Made by a program: the position numbers and the translations under genes. Positions 26,111 through 37,446 of a DNA stretch of 64,000 nucleotides are shown here, in pieces (positions within the stretch are counted from its first letter, which is position 1; every line of letters starts with the position of its first letter). Source of the stretch: Microcoleus sp. FACHB-672 (GTDB taxonomy: Bacteria > Cyanobacteriota > Cyanobacteriia > Cyanobacteriales > Oscillatoriaceae); the NCBI RefSeq assembly GCF_014695725.1, contig NZ_JACJOU010000015.1:248001-312000 (forward strand), in the 5' to 3' direction. Below the pieces are notes generated by a model. It was given only the letters and a program-made list of their open reading frames with translations. It made no database searches and had not been told where the DNA came from.

Positions 26111-28405
26111 TTAACTAATTCGCGGCTTAAAATTCCGCAATCGCAGGGCATTTGTTACAACAGAAACCGAACTAAAAGCCATTGCTGCACCGGCAAGAAT
26201 TGGATTTAGCAACCAACCTGTGAATGGATAAAGCACCCCGGCAGCAATGGGAATTCCCGCAGTATTATAAACAAAGGCAAAAAACAAATTTTGTCGAATA
26301 TTCGTCATTGTGGCGCGACTGAGTTGAATTGCTGTGACAATGCCGGCTAAGTCCCCAGAAATTAAAGTAATATCACTCGCTGCAATTGCCACATCTGTCC
26401 CCGTTCCGATGGCGATTCCCACATCAGCTTGCGCTAAAGCCGGCGCATCATTAATCCCATCTCCTACCATCGCCACAATTCGATTTTCAATTCCTTGCTT
26501 TTCCATCTGAAGCGATTTGATAATTTCGGTTTTTCGATCCGGGCGGACTTCTGAAAAAATGCGACTGATGCCAACTTCCTGGGCAATGGCTTCTGCTGTC
26601 TGCCGGTTGTCGCCGGTGAGCATTACAACTTCTAAATTCATACTTTTTAACGCCCTGACAGCGGCAGCAGAAGAGGGTTTAAGTGCATCGGCAATTCCCA
26701 CTAATCCCTCAATTTCCCCGTCAATTGCAATCCAAGCTGTGGTTTTACCGGCAGCCTCCCATTTATCTTGATGAGTTGGCAGCTTTTGCGTTGCAATTCC
26801 TAAATCATTCATCCAGCGAGAAGTGCCAATTTGTACAAATTGCCCTGCAACAAAACCCTGGACACCGGCACCGGCAATTGCCTCAAATTTTTCTGCTGCC
26901 GGTAAGGGAAACTCGACCCCTTGAACCTTGGCATATTGAACAATTGCCTCTGCTAGCGGATGCTCAGAATTTCGCTCAACTGCTGCCGCTAACCGCAAAA
27001 GTTTAATTTCGTTGCCCTCGGCTGTCCCTTGAACCGTCACATAATGCGTAACGGTTGGTTTTCCTTCAGTCAAAGTGCCGGTTTTATCTAACACAATGGT
27101 CTGAATTTTATGGGCAAGTTCTAAACTTTCAGCGTCTTGGATCAAAATGCCATTTTCTGCACCTTTGCCGGTTCCCACCATCACAGATGTGGGAGTTGCC
27201 AAACCTAGGGCACAAGGGCAGGCGATAATTAAAACACCAACCGTTGCACTGACGGTCATTTTTAAGTCGGCAGTGGCACTAATCCACACCACAAACGTTA
27301 AAAGCGCGACAACCATCACTGCCGGCACAAACACTCCCGTTACCCGATCTGCCAAGTGTTGCACCGGCGCTTTTGATCCTTGCGCTTGTTGCACCATCTG
27401 CACAATTTGAGCCAGAAATGTATCCTGTCCAACTCGCGTTGCTCGAAATTTAAAACTGCCGGTTTTGTTAATCGTTCCCCCAATAACTTCATCGGAAGAT
27501 TGCTTTTTCACCGGCATACTTTCCCCCGTCACCATTGCCTCATCTACCATCGAGTTTCCCTCGATGACTTCGCCATCCACGGGAATTTTCTCGCCGGGAC
27601 GCACTAAAATCACTTCGCCCACGGTAACGGCGGCAACGGGAATATCCATCTCCCTTCCCTCACGAATCACTCGCGCTGTCTTCGCCTGCAACCCCATGAG
27701 TTTGTGCATCGCTTGCGAAGTTTGAGATTTCGCCCGACTTTCTAGCAGCCGGCCTAAAAGAATCATGGTAATAATGACGGTGACGCAATCATAGTAAAGA
27801 TCGCCGCATGACAATACTGGCACAGTGCCATTGCTCATCGGCTTAGCAAAAAATTGCGGAAAAAACGTGGCAAACACTGAATATAAAAACGCCGCGCCGG
27901 TGCCGGTGGCAATCAATGTGTTCATATCCGCAGCCCCACTTCTAGCCGCTTTCCAGCCCCGTTGAAAGAAAATTTGACCGCAAAAGACCATCACCGGCGT
28001 TGCCAGCATCAGGCCACTCCAAGGGCTGTGCAGCCATGCCGGCACCGGCAGCGGCCACTTTGTGAGTAACTGCACCGTCGCTGCCGTTAGCATGAAGCTG
28101 ATCAAGCCGGCGATTACCACTTGGCGCAACAGATCCGCTTGTTCGGCTTCTCGTTCTTCTCGTTCGGCATCCAGGGTTTCGCCGCTCATTTCCTGAACCG
28201 GCTGCACGCCATATCCCGCATCTGTCACGGCTTGCTGAATTTGCTCTAAATTTGTTTGGGTGGGATTGTATTGGACGGTGGCTTGTTCGGCACCAAAGCT
28301 GACATTGCATTCAGCAACACCACTCACCGAGTGGATAACTCGCTCGATTCTGCCGGCGCAAGCAGCACAACCCATGCCTTTGACTTTCAGATAGAGCGTT
28401 TCCAT
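26111..28405 (-). CDS. Copper-type P1B heavy-metal ATPase (CopA/PacS/CtaA family)
   Basis: This membrane pump moves Cu(I) across a membrane using ATP. The N-terminal HMA domain carries [14 protein letters not shown] (CxxC). The actuator loop has GESMPVKK. The metal-binding transmembrane motif is [11 protein letters not shown] (CPC, group P1B-1). The phosphorylation site is DKTGTLTEG, and the hinge is [21 protein letters not shown] start at ATG 28405 ([13 protein letters not shown], 764 aa); the 23 upstream residues look unrelated. Cyanobacteria use such pumps to supply plastocyanin or to export excess copper; sequence alone does not decide between the CtaA and PacS roles here. Confidence 0.93.
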   Translation of the reverse strand: METLYLKVKGMGCAACAGRIERVIHSVSGVAECNVSFGAEQATVQYNPTQTNLEQIQQAVTDAGYGVQPVQEMSGETLDAEREEREAEQADLLRQVVIAGLISFMLTAATVQLLTKWPLPVPAWLHSPWSGLMLATPVMVFCGQIFFQRGWKAARSGAADMNTLIATGTGAAFLYSVFATFFPQFFAKPMSNGTVPVLSCGDLYYDCVTVIITMILLGRLLESRAKSQTSQAMHKLMGLQAKTARVIREGREMDIPVAAVTVGEVILVRPGEKIPVDGEVIEGNSMVDEAMVTGESMPVKKQSSDEVIGGTINKTGSFKFRATRVGQDTFLAQIVQMVQQAQGSKAPVQHLADRVTGVFVPAVMVVALLTFVVWISATADLKMTVSATVGVLIIACPCALGLATPTSVMVGTGKGAENGILIQDAESLELAHKIQTIVLDKTGTLTEGKPTVTHYVTVQGTAEGNEIKLLRLAAAVERNSEHPLAEAIVQYAKVQGVEFPLPAAEKFEAIAGAGVQGFVAGQFVQIGTSRWMNDLGIATQKLPTHQDKWEAAGKTTAWIAIDGEIEGLVGIADALKPSSAAAVRALKSMNLEVVMLTGDNRQTAEAIAQEVGISRIFSEVRPDRKTEIIKSLQMEKQGIENRIVAMVGDGINDAPALAQADVGIAIGTGTDVAIAASDITLISGDLAGIVTAIQLSRATMTNIRQNLFFAFVYNTAGIPIAAGVLYPFTGWLLNPILAGAAMAFSSVSVVTNALRLRNFKPRIS

Positions 28406-28655
28406 TGTTGAAACTTTCCAGAAGGGGATTTTGGTTGCCGGGATTTGGGCATTAAGAGACAAGAAATTCCCCATCCCGGCAGTGTGTGGGTGATGCTCAA
28501 TAATTTAACTAAATCTATGTGCCGGCTGGTTGCCTAAATGGCAATTTGTTGATTTTTTTAAGCGTGCTGGAGAGGTGCCGGTATTGGCAATACCACCACG
28601 CGTTGAGAACAGCTATAAAATAAAGCCGGTGAAGCTCAAATCTTAACTTCGCCAA

Positions 28656-29180
28656 TTACTTAGCTGCTGTCACTTCGATTTCAACCAACCATCCAGGCTG
28701 CACTAATTGGGTCACTTGTGTGCGCGTTCGTACGGGTATTTTAGGCTGTTGACTGTTGCCGAAAAACTCAGCGTAAGCTTCCTGAAACGCGCCAAAGTCG
28801 GCTTTTCCGTTGAGCGCTGGATCACCCACCAAGTATCCATGTACCTTGATCACGTCACCCATCGAGTATCCGCGCTTCTGAAGAATTGCTTGAATGTTGG
28901 TGAGAATATTTCTGGTTTGAGTCTTCGTGTCTCCATAGGCTTGAGGCGTATTCGGATTGGCAGCTTGATTAATCGTCGGCGGCACCATACCGCTTAGAAA
29001 TAGTAAGCTTTTGTTACCAGGAACCGCAACAGATTCTAAAAACTGATTGACATAAGGTGAGCTAGGGTCAAGCCGGTGACGTACAATTTCCGCTGCATCG
29101 ACTCGCCACACGAAAGCCAGCAATGTTGCCACAATTCCGAGAACTAGCAGAATTGGCTTAACTCGGCTAATACTTTTCAT
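28656..29180 (-). CDS. RidA-family protein with N-terminal signal/anchor
   Basis: The first ~30 residues are a membrane signal (KPILLVLGIVATLLAFVWRV, then DAAE). The rest is a RidA/YjgF domain: LFLSGMVPP, TKTQTRNILTNIQAILQKRG, VIKVHGYLVGD and the C-terminal IPVRTRTQVTQLVQPGWLVE. The Arg that binds the carboxylate of imine substrates in RidA (usually in P.R...) is plausibly RTRTQV. Most RidA proteins are cytosolic, so export is unusual. The start at 29180 is supported by an AAGGAG Shine-Dalgarno 8 bp upstream; the longer frame (from 29204) would place that site inside the gene. Confidence 0.83.
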   Translation of the reverse strand: MKSISRVKPILLVLGIVATLLAFVWRVDAAEIVRHRLDPSSPYVNQFLESVAVPGNKSLLFLSGMVPPTINQAANPNTPQAYGDTKTQTRNILTNIQAILQKRGYSMGDVIKVHGYLVGDPALNGKADFGAFQEAYAEFFGNSQQPKIPVRTRTQVTQLVQPGWLVEIEVTAAK

Positions 29181-29730
29181 TTGATCAACTCCTTTTGAGT
29201 TCAAATCATGATACCGATCAGTTTGCCCCTAAACTGCTAGCTGCTAACGTTAAGAATTCTTTCCAGTTTGAGAAGGGCAGAATAGCAATTGGCTTGAGAA
29301 AGGCGTTTTTAGGATTTAGTCCTCTTTAAAAACAACTTTTTCTTATGGCTCAGGCTTCAACAGCAAAGATTCCAGTCACAGAATTTAAGTAATCATTTGA
29401 GGCGGGAAAGGCGAGATGTCTGCACTCAGTCCAGGCTGAAGCTTAAAATCATTTTCTATTCTGTAAACACAAACGGGTTCTTCTGTATAATATAAACTTA
29501 CTAAAGCTGCTTTTTTCCTGCCTTCTGTATTTCTTAACCCACTGGCCTAATCGCCCACTCGAAGAGAGGCTCTAAAATCCACAGTTTTGCAGGCTGTACT
29601 TACGCTAAGTCTGTTGTACCTGTAAATGCCTTAGACCTTTTCCTAATGATTGCTCCACCGCACTTGTGGATTTAAGCAGAGTGACGGGGAAGAATAGAAC
29701 CATTCACTGTCATCTGCGAATTAATTAGCT
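29181..29730. other. Non-coding interval, divergent promoter region
   Basis: This 550-bp gap separates the RidA-like gene (leftward) from the hybrid kinase (rightward). I see no gene, RNA or repeat that I can support. Confidence 0.4.
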
Positions 29731-32298
29731 ATGACTGTCCTACGGCAACTCCAGCAACTGACAAATAGGCAGAAGCTTAATCACGGGTGGCAACCGCGAG
29801 ATCGGCAAGAAAGAAACCCTCGTGAAGAGACAGCGCCTATGTCCCAAAACTTGGTGATGCGGTTGATTATTGGCGGGACGACTTTAATTGTAAGCTTATG
29901 TGCTTATTATAGCTATCAGGTTGTGCGAAACCTGCTGCTAGAGAACTTAAAGGAAAAAGCATTTTTAGGCGTCAAGGAAGGGACGCAAGAAATTGACAGT
30001 TGGATTGAGAAATACAAGGCTGCATTAGAGTCCAGTGCTAACAACCCAATATTCCGAACGATGGATTGGGAAAAAATAGAGCCGTATCTGCTTTCGGAAC
30101 AGCAGCGTCTGCCTGAATTTATGTATTTTGGGATGATTGATGCGGAAGGTTTCCTGTACACCACCCTGAAGGATCAGCCTCAAGGAAGCATCAACCTCAA
30201 AGATCGTAAGCACGTTCAGGGTGCAATGGCAGGCATGAGTAGTTTGTCTAATCCATTAATTGCCCGCGTCCCTGCAGGAGAGAAAATCGTCGCCTATGCA
30301 GTCCCTGTTTGGTCGGGCATTGCAGCGCCTGGAAAGCCTTTGGGAAAGGTGATGGGTGCCATCAATGGCGTGATTAATATTAACAAAGTTGTTGAGGTGG
30401 TGAATGATTTGCGTTATGGAAAAAGCAGCTATGCCTTTGCGCTCAATTCCAATGGAGAAGCCATTGTTCATCCCAATCCTGCATTGATGTCTACCTTAGA
30501 AAAACCCGCCCCTAGTTTCCTAAAGCTGCCCGATTCAAGTTTGGCGATGATCGCCCAAAATATGGTAGATCGGAAAAAGGGCATTGAGCTAATTTTGATT
30601 GATGGTAAGCAGCAATATGTCGCCTATATGCCGCTTTACCAAGCCAATTGGTCGGTTGCTTTAGTGATTCCTCGGCAAAATATTGAAGCGCAACTTCGTC
30701 CCCTCGACTTAATCGCAGTCGTGGTGCTAGGACTAACCGGCACAATGATTGTAGTTTTGTGGCAGATACAATCTTTTGAGCAGTCCCAACTCAAAAAATC
30801 AAAGATCACTGCGGAGGCGGCTAAAAAAGCAGCAGATGCTGCTAACCAAGCCAAAAGTGAATTCCTCGCTAATATGAGTCATGAACTGCGTACCCCTCTC
30901 AACGGCATTTTGGGTTACGCTCAAATTCTCCAGCGCAGTAAAACCCTGACCTCAAAGCAACAGGATGGCTTGGAGATTATCTACCAGTGTGGTTCACACT
31001 TGCTGACTTTAATTAATGACATTTTAGACTTGTCGAAAATTGAAGCACGGCGAATGGAACTGGAAACGAGTGATTTTCATTTTCCTTCCTTCCTTCAATG
31101 TGTTGAAGAAATTTGCTCAATTAAAGCCCAACAGAAAGGAATCGATTTCAATTTTTTGCCGGCACCTAACCTACCAGAAGCTATCCATGCGGATGAAAAG
31201 CGGCTACGTCAAGTGTTGATTAATCTCTTGGGCAATGCGATTAAATTCACGGAAAAGGGGAGCGTTAAGTTTAAAGTAGAAGCGAGCAGGTTGGCACTTC
31301 AATCGTTCGAGAGTCAAGAAATTGAATTTATTCAAAATTTATATAAAATCCGCTTCCAAATTGAGGATACCGGCGTTGGCATCAGTCCCGAAGAAGTAGA
31401 CAAAATCTTTATGCCTTTTGAACAGGTGGGAGATCGAAAGCGCCGCGCCGAAGGAACAGGATTAGGATTGGCAATTAGCCATAGTATTGTTAACCTCATG
31501 GGTAGCCAAATTCAGGTGCAAAGCCAAGTAGGTGCCGGCAGCACTTTTTCCTTTGAGGTTGATCTGCCCCTAGCCTATGGGTGGAGACAAGATACACTAG
31601 CAATAGATGCAAAAAAAATTGCTGGCTATTATGGAGATCGTCAAATCATTTTAGTGGTAGACGATAAGTGGGAAAATCGTTCCGTATTGGTGAATTTGTT
31701 GGAACCGCTGGGCTTTGAAGTCATAGAGGCAGAGAATGGGCAAGAAGGGTTAGAAAAAGCCCTCGAATCGCTCCCTAATTTAATCATCTTGGATGTTCTC
31801 ATGCCGGTTATGAGTGGATATGAGATGTTGCAGCATTTGCGGGATTCAGAGCTGCTCAAAGCTATACGGGTGATCTTCTTATCTGCCTCTGTTTCAGAGA
31901 CTGAGCGGCAAAAAAGTCTGGAAGCGGGAGGAGATGAGTTTCTGGCTAAGCCCCTCCAGGTAGATGAGCTGTTTCACGTATTAGAAAAACATTTGGCGAT
32001 TAGGTGGAAATATGAGACATCAGCCACAGAACTTTTTTCTGGTTTAACATCTTCAACAACAGCACTCAAAACTAAAGAAATAGAAATTACGGCTCCCCCT
32101 CTAGATTCTTTAAATAAGATGCTGGTATTTGTTCAGCAAGGGCGGCTGAAAAAAGTAATAGAAGAAGCGAAAGAGATTGAAAAACTGGATATAAAATATG
32201 CGCGGTTTGTTCAAGAAGTTTTGCTTTTATCACAAAAATTTCAAGGAGAGAAAATTGAAATTTTAATTAAAAGATGTATAGAAATGCAACAAAATTGA
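29731..32298 (+). CDS. Membrane hybrid sensor histidine kinase with Cache sensor and receiver
   Basis: The order is transmembrane helix ~43-63 ([20 protein letters not shown]), extracytoplasmic double Cache-like domain ~70-320 ([39 protein letters not shown]), second helix ~330-347, HisKA ([15 protein letters not shown]), HATPase ([28 protein letters not shown]) and a receiver ([27 protein letters not shown]; phospho-acceptor Asp in the latter). A ~95-residue helical tail follows. No HAMP is visible. The start could instead be the internal Met at residue 37, just before the first helix. A second receiver-kinase gene lies 153 bp downstream. Confidence 0.88.
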   Translation: MTVLRQLQQLTNRQKLNHGWQPRDRQERNPREETAPMSQNLVMRLIIGGTTLIVSLCAYYSYQVVRNLLLENLKEKAFLGVKEGTQEIDSWIEKYKAALESSANNPIFRTMDWEKIEPYLLSEQQRLPEFMYFGMIDAEGFLYTTLKDQPQGSINLKDRKHVQGAMAGMSSLSNPLIARVPAGEKIVAYAVPVWSGIAAPGKPLGKVMGAINGVININKVVEVVNDLRYGKSSYAFALNSNGEAIVHPNPALMSTLEKPAPSFLKLPDSSLAMIAQNMVDRKKGIELILIDGKQQYVAYMPLYQANWSVALVIPRQNIEAQLRPLDLIAVVVLGLTGTMIVVLWQIQSFEQSQLKKSKITAEAAKKAADAANQAKSEFLANMSHELRTPLNGILGYAQILQRSKTLTSKQQDGLEIIYQCGSHLLTLINDILDLSKIEARRMELETSDFHFPSFLQCVEEICSIKAQQKGIDFNFLPAPNLPEAIHADEKRLRQVLINLLGNAIKFTEKGSVKFKVEASRLALQSFESQEIEFIQNLYKIRFQIEDTGVGISPEEVDKIFMPFEQVGDRKRRAEGTGLGLAISHSIVNLMGSQIQVQSQVGAGSTFSFEVDLPLAYGWRQDTLAIDAKKIAGYYGDRQIILVVDDKWENRSVLVNLLEPLGFEVIEAENGQEGLEKALESLPNLIILDVLMPVMSGYEMLQHLRDSELLKAIRVIFLSASVSETERQKSLEAGGDEFLAKPLQVDELFHVLEKHLAIRWKYETSATELFSGLTSSTTALKTKEIEITAPPLDSLNKMLVFVQQGRLKKVIEEAKEIEKLDIKYARFVQEVLLLSQKFQGEKIEILIKRCIEMQQN

Positions 32299-32451
32299 GA
32301 ATTATTCCTTAAAAACCTTGAAATTTTCAAATTTTGAAGCTAAAAGAAAAAGAGAGAGCCGGCAAAAAACTTCAAAGATTTTTGCAAATTAATGATTGAC
32401 TGCGAAAATATTAACTCCCTAACTCTTATAAACTGATGTGAGATACTACCC

Positions 32452-33798
32452 ATGTCTGAACCCGCCTTAATCTTAGTCGTCGATGATACGCCTGCCAATT
32501 TAGAAGTCATGTCTGAAGTCTTGAGCGATGCCGGTTATGAAGTTGCCATCGCGATTGATGGAGAACGAGCGCTCAAACAAATTCAACATAGTTTTCCCGA
32601 TCTGATCTTGCTAGATGTGATGATGCCAGGAATCGATGGCTTTGAAACTTGCAAGCGGTTAAAAGAAAATCCTGAAACGTTTGAGATTCCCATAATTTTT
32701 ATGACGGCGCTTTCTGACATAGAAAATAAAGTTAAAGGGTTTAATGCCGGCGCAGTTGATTACATTACAAAACCCTTTCAAGAAATTGAAGTTTTAGCGC
32801 GAGTCAAACTTCATCTCAAGCTTCACTCTTTAACCAAAAACTTAGAAGAAAAAGTCTCTTTAAGAACCGCCGAACTTTCCTTGGCACTAGAAGACTTACA
32901 AAAATCTCAATTGCAGCTTGTGCAAAAAGAAAAATTGTCTACACTCGGACAATTAGTAGCCGGCGTGGCTCACGAAATCAATAATCCAGTTGGCTTTGTT
33001 AGCGGAAATCTTGACTATGCTGAACAATATGTTACAGAGTTATTATCTTTAGTTGAACTTTATCAACAACACTATCCCAACCCAGTTGTTGAAATTCAAG
33101 AGGCACTCGACTGCCTTGAATTAGATTATTTAAAGGAAGATTTTCCAAAGTTAATTTTATCAATGAAGGAAGGCATTGATCGGATTCGTAATATCAGCAC
33201 CAGTTTACGCACGTTTTCCCGATCAGATAGTGATCGTCCGATTTCATTTAATATCCATGAGGGCCTTGATAGCACACTCATGATTTTGAAATATCGATTA
33301 AAAGAAAATAACACTCGTCCTGCTATTGTTATTGAAAAAAACTACGGAAATTTATCTAAAATTGAATGCTTCCCTGGAAAACTCAATCAGGTCTTTATGA
33401 ATCTGATCGCAAATGCTATCGATGCTTTGGAAGAGAGCAACTGGGGACGCACTTTTGCGGAAATTAAGGATCATCCTAATCGAATTATGATCCAGACAGA
33501 GTGTTCAGATAATGGTGAACAGGTCTTAATTCGGATTCAAGACAATGGGATAGGAATGTCGGACGAAGTTCAAAGTCAAGTATTTCAACATCTGTTTACG
33601 ACAAAAGCCGTAGGTCAAGGAACTGGGCTTGGATTATCAATTGCCAATCAAATTGTCGTCGAAAAGCATGGCGGGAAGCTAGATGTTAAGTCACAATTGG
33701 GAAAAGGCTCAGAGTTTATTATTACCCTTCCGATTAGGCAAGAGGAAAAAGATCGGTTAGGGGAAGAGGACTCATGTCCCCTTGCCACAGTAATGTGA
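32452..33798 (+). CDS. Response-regulator/histidine-kinase fusion (REC-HK)
   Basis: An N-terminal receiver (about 5-120: ILVVDDTPANLEVMSEVL; LILLDVMMPGIDGFE; ITKPFQEIEVLARVKLHL) is followed by a coiled-coil helix, a HisKA-like box (LSTLGQLVAGVAHEINNPVG) and a HATPase domain (VFMNLIANAIDALEES; DNGIGMS; GTGLGLSIANQIV). The protein has no membrane segment, so it is probably cytoplasmic. It could pass phosphate from the membrane hybrid kinase just upstream. The two genes are co-oriented with a 153-bp gap. Confidence 0.87.
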   Translation: MSEPALILVVDDTPANLEVMSEVLSDAGYEVAIAIDGERALKQIQHSFPDLILLDVMMPGIDGFETCKRLKENPETFEIPIIFMTALSDIENKVKGFNAGAVDYITKPFQEIEVLARVKLHLKLHSLTKNLEEKVSLRTAELSLALEDLQKSQLQLVQKEKLSTLGQLVAGVAHEINNPVGFVSGNLDYAEQYVTELLSLVELYQQHYPNPVVEIQEALDCLELDYLKEDFPKLILSMKEGIDRIRNISTSLRTFSRSDSDRPISFNIHEGLDSTLMILKYRLKENNTRPAIVIEKNYGNLSKIECFPGKLNQVFMNLIANAIDALEESNWGRTFAEIKDHPNRIMIQTECSDNGEQVLIRIQDNGIGMSDEVQSQVFQHLFTTKAVGQGTGLGLSIANQIVVEKHGGKLDVKSQLGKGSEFIITLPIRQEEKDRLGEEDSCPLATVM

Positions 33799-33899
33799 CT
33801 AAAAAAGCACTATCCTGCTTCCATCACCGATATTAACAACTGCATAACCGGCGCAAACTAAAAACTCCCATCCTCACGGATAAGCTAATTCGAGATAAT

Positions 33900-36164
33900 T
33901 CAGATAATCGGTTGAGAATTTGTGCGACGAATAGCCACGACGGCTGGTTTAGGTGGATCGTTAGCACCTTTACCGGGCCAGTTGGAACCCACCGGCACTT
34001 GACGCTTTTGTATGAATGGGTTGCCATCAGTCGTTAGCAGAGCAAATTCTCGTGTTTCCGCTGCCATGTTTTGGCGAATGCCCTTTGCTTCCCCTGGATG
34101 CTGCACAGCTAAAAATAATGTCTGTTGATCGTTTGTGAAGAATGGCCCTGTGGTTTCGCAATCCATTGGCCCACAGCCGAACAAAAATGCTTTACCGGCA
34201 TCTTCCCCAGAAGTTGGCATATACCAAATTGAGTTGTTCCCAAATAAACCAAGCATTTTAGAAGTTTCTACAGGTTTACCGGCTTCTACGCGATTGGGAA
34301 CGGCTTGATTATGTGCGCCGGTGCCAATATCTGTCACTACCCAAATATTGCCTTTCGGATCAATTAACAGATTATCTGGGTTGGAAAATCCCATGCCGCC
34401 GCCAGCCGGTTCACCGCCGGTTGCTGCCATTTTCCACCGAAAATTTGAGGCGGCAGGATCATTGTTTTCTTCCTCTAAGCGCATGATCCAACCATAAGGA
34501 TAGGGCGTTTCGCCTTGCGGGCCTTTAAAAATGCGCTGATCTGGCCCGCCTTCTTTCCCGGAAAGGCCGGCAGTAAAGGTAATGTACAGTGACCCATCGG
34601 GGGCAATTTCAGTGTCTTCCGGACGGGCTGTGCAGGTGGCACCGGCAGCGTTGCCGGCATAATGAGCATCAATTAAAATTGCCCCTTGTTTCTCTTCCGG
34701 GTTGCCGGTGTACAAATCTCCCAAAGTTTTAAATTGCTGTTTAAATTGGGTAACTTGTTCGTTATTTTCAACTTGAATATAGGGATTTTTGCCGGGATTA
34801 GCGGATTTTGGGGGTTGGGATTCGTTCTCGTTTCTCTGTTTACCGACTGTCACGTTTCCCGGTTCCCGATAAGGTAGCAAGAGGTTATTTCCGATGATAT
34901 TGTTAGGGAGATCGGGATTAACTGAAGTATCTGCTTTTAAGGGAATCCAACTGCCGGTGCCATCTGAGTTGAATTTAGCGGCGTAAAGTTGGCCGGTTCC
35001 TAGTAATTTGGAGTTAGCTTTGTCGGTGGGGTTGCTAACAGCATCCTTGCTAACGAATTTATAGACGTGTCCACCTTGGCGATCGCAGCCGGAATAAAAG
35101 GCAAGGGGTTTACCGGCTTCTACGCGAACCCCAACTGCTTCATGCCGGTAGCGTCCTAACCAGGTATGTTTCGTGCCGTAGTCTTTCGGGTTGGCTGGGT
35201 CGATTTCTACGATCCAACCATATTTATTGCCGGTAAGTCCAAATACATTGCCTTGGGCGTCGAGACTTGCGGTGTTGAAAGGCAGTTCTGCCGGCGGATA
35301 AGAGGTGCCATCAGCATAGACAGGTTCGGGGACTTGGGATTGAAAGTTTTCTTCCCCACTTAAAACCGTTCCCCACGGCGTTGTCCCACCGGCACAGTTG
35401 GCAAAAGTGCCGATAATTTGAGCACCTAATTTATCAATATAGCCTTGTCCTTGCTGTTTCTTAAAAACCGCTACTGCTGGGCCGGTTGCTTTTAGATAAC
35501 GCCCATCTTCTAATCCTGAGATGCCGGTGATTCGCCGATCTGCTGCGGAATTGGTTCTTTCCCAACTGCCGTCTGGTTGCCGGCGTAGTGAAATCACCCC
35601 TAGTCCCTGATCGATCAAGGCTTCTTTGCAAATTTCCCGAATTTTAACTTTGATCGGGTCACTATCCGGCAGTGCGAAGGCATTTAGCCCATCTTTACCG
35701 GCTTTTTTAACAGCGGCGTCTACTTCCTCAAACGGTAGGGTTTTGCCAATGATTTGTTGAAAGCTTTGTAGCCAAGGGCGTTCGCTAATATATTCAAAGT
35801 TAATTGTTAGATAACCTTCATCGGGGCCGGTTTGCACAAAGGATAAATAGTCATTGTTGTAACCGAAACGGGAATCCCCAACTTTATCGCCCCAAGCGGC
35901 AATCACTTGATAGGTAAAACCATCTGGCAAAACAAGGTCATCCGCCACTTCATAGGTGCTGTAAGCTTGCGGTTGCTGGGCCGGCTCAACTCCATCTGTG
36001 AGCAGCGGCATCGGCCCTTTAACTGGCAGAAATAGCCGTTTCAGAGCGTTTTGAGAGGAAGTCTGTGTGGTTGAATTTGGCCCACACGATTGCAGGGAAT
36101 TCAAGGCAACTGCGCCGGCAGCACTTCCCAGAAACAATAAAAAATCCCGACGATTAACACTCAT
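33900..36164 (-). CDS. phoX: PhoX-family alkaline phosphatase with Tat signal
   Basis: PhoX proteins are calcium/iron-dependent secreted phosphatases. The N-terminus is a twin-arginine signal, SVNRRDFLLFLGSAAGAVAL, followed by SLQSC, a possible lipobox. The 754 residues contain family motifs such as YSGCDRQGGHVYKFVS, CTARPEDTEIAPDGSLYITF, SNPDNLLIDPKGNIWVVTD and FLAVQHPGEA. It is the last gene of the minus-strand phosphate cluster (sphR, sphS, phoU, phoX), which supports phosphate-limitation regulation. I see no convincing Pho box directly upstream. Confidence 0.9.
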   Translation of the reverse strand: MSVNRRDFLLFLGSAAGAVALNSLQSCGPNSTTQTSSQNALKRLFLPVKGPMPLLTDGVEPAQQPQAYSTYEVADDLVLPDGFTYQVIAAWGDKVGDSRFGYNNDYLSFVQTGPDEGYLTINFEYISERPWLQSFQQIIGKTLPFEEVDAAVKKAGKDGLNAFALPDSDPIKVKIREICKEALIDQGLGVISLRRQPDGSWERTNSAADRRITGISGLEDGRYLKATGPAVAVFKKQQGQGYIDKLGAQIIGTFANCAGGTTPWGTVLSGEENFQSQVPEPVYADGTSYPPAELPFNTASLDAQGNVFGLTGNKYGWIVEIDPANPKDYGTKHTWLGRYRHEAVGVRVEAGKPLAFYSGCDRQGGHVYKFVSKDAVSNPTDKANSKLLGTGQLYAAKFNSDGTGSWIPLKADTSVNPDLPNNIIGNNLLLPYREPGNVTVGKQRNENESQPPKSANPGKNPYIQVENNEQVTQFKQQFKTLGDLYTGNPEEKQGAILIDAHYAGNAAGATCTARPEDTEIAPDGSLYITFTAGLSGKEGGPDQRIFKGPQGETPYPYGWIMRLEEENNDPAASNFRWKMAATGGEPAGGGMGFSNPDNLLIDPKGNIWVVTDIGTGAHNQAVPNRVEAGKPVETSKMLGLFGNNSIWYMPTSGEDAGKAFLFGCGPMDCETTGPFFTNDQQTLFLAVQHPGEAKGIRQNMAAETREFALLTTDGNPFIQKRQVPVGSNWPGKGANDPPKPAVVAIRRTNSQPII

Positions 36165-36412
36165 ATTGATTTGAAATTTTAGATGAGCAGATAGCTGGTG
36201 CAGTTTTTAATCTGAAGCAGTTTTAGAAGTGAGACGGCAGATTTTTACATCACTATTAATTATCCGCAAAATTGATAGAGTTTTAACAGAGGGAGACGGC
36301 TGCCCAAATGCGGCGCGACACAAAATAGCGTTCAGGCGATATGAACGCAAAAAACAACCTCTATTTTAAAACTTCCTGTGTAGGCGGAATTAATCTTTTG
36401 GTAATGCCGAGG

Positions 36413-37078
36413 TTAACGATGTCCTGTAACAATATAAGCCACTCGCTGACCAATATTGGTCGCATGATCGCCCATGCGTTCCAAATGACGGATGACCAGC
36501 GTCAGTAACACAATCGGTTCAACCACCCCTTTAATATCTCGCTGGTGGGCTAAAGTGTCATAAAGGCTTTCGTACGCATCATCGACGGTAGTATCTTGCT
36601 CTTTTAGCTGCCTTCCCGCCTCAGCATCTAAATCGGCTAAAGCTACTAAGCTCATTGCCAGCATGGCTTGTGCGTGTTGGGACATTTCTGCCACTTGCGG
36701 CATACAGGGTTGGGTGGGATAAGGAAACAGTTTAATCGCGATTTCTGCCAAATCTTTTGCATAATCACCGATGCGTTCTAAATCTCGCACAAGCTGCATA
36801 AACGCGCCTAACAAGCGGGAATCCTGTGCTGCCGGTGCTTGAAGGGTCATCATCAGAACGCAATCTGATTCTATCTGCCGGTAAAATTGATCGATTTGCT
36901 TATCTAGTAAAGGAATTTCCTTTGCTGCACACAAATCTCGACTAAACAGAGCTTCATGACTGAGGCGAAATGTATTTTCTACCAAAGCACCCATCCGCAA
37001 AACATCCCGTTCTAAACGCTTAATCTGGCGCTCAAAATGGGTTCTCTCACAATTCTGATTAGAAGATGCTGAATTCAC
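36413..37078 (-). CDS. phoU: Phosphate-signalling protein PhoU
   Basis: PhoU couples the Pst transporter to the phosphate sensor kinase and represses the Pho response when phosphate is plentiful. Two homologous PhoU helical bundles are visible: residues ~12-105 (FERQIKRLERDVLRMGALVE; LMQLVRDLERIGDYAKDLAE) and ~115-215 (VLLTLVIRHLERMGDHATNI). The ExxRxxD metal-binding motif appears in both bundles. The 221 residues match the family length. It lies between sphS and phoX, on the same strand. Confidence 0.93.
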   Translation of the reverse strand: MNSASSNQNCERTHFERQIKRLERDVLRMGALVENTFRLSHEALFSRDLCAAKEIPLLDKQIDQFYRQIESDCVLMMTLQAPAAQDSRLLGAFMQLVRDLERIGDYAKDLAEIAIKLFPYPTQPCMPQVAEMSQHAQAMLAMSLVALADLDAEAGRQLKEQDTTVDDAYESLYDTLAHQRDIKGVVEPIVLLTLVIRHLERMGDHATNIGQRVAYIVTGHR

Positions 37079-37446
37079 GCCAGTTACTTTAAAAAACTAT
37101 AAAAAGAACGACTATATGCAGCGTAACTCCACTCTTTTAGAGAGGGCATTTTCAAGTACAGCGAGCGCCTGATTAGGGTTCAAAGCCTGACCCGCTCAGT
37201 AGCTCAGATGCAAGCAAAGGGGAATAACTTTCAGCAAATTTATAGCCTCAATGCGTTGCAAACTATAATAATAACTGAAATTCACAAAGATAGAATTAAA
37301 CTAAAGATAGAAAAAGCAATTAGACAACGGAAGAACTTGGTTATGAGGGTTTTTCCTTAAACGCATAGACAGTCGGAAATCTCCTAATCTTCTGCTACCG
37401 GCCTGTAATAAATGGTAGTTTGCGCTACAAAAACTGCAAAGTAGTC
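37079..37446. other. Non-coding gap between sphS and phoU
   Basis: The 368 bp contain no gene that I can support. It is AT-rich close to phoU and probably holds the phoU promoter, but I see no clear Pho box. Confidence 0.4.

Noticed and set aside
29205-29730. Possible small RNA or gene in the gap before the hybrid kinase
   Set aside because: I found no stable hairpin, tRNA-like fold or coding frame.
36165-36412. Pho box before phoX
   Set aside because: TTAA-containing stretches occur but without the 11-bp period.
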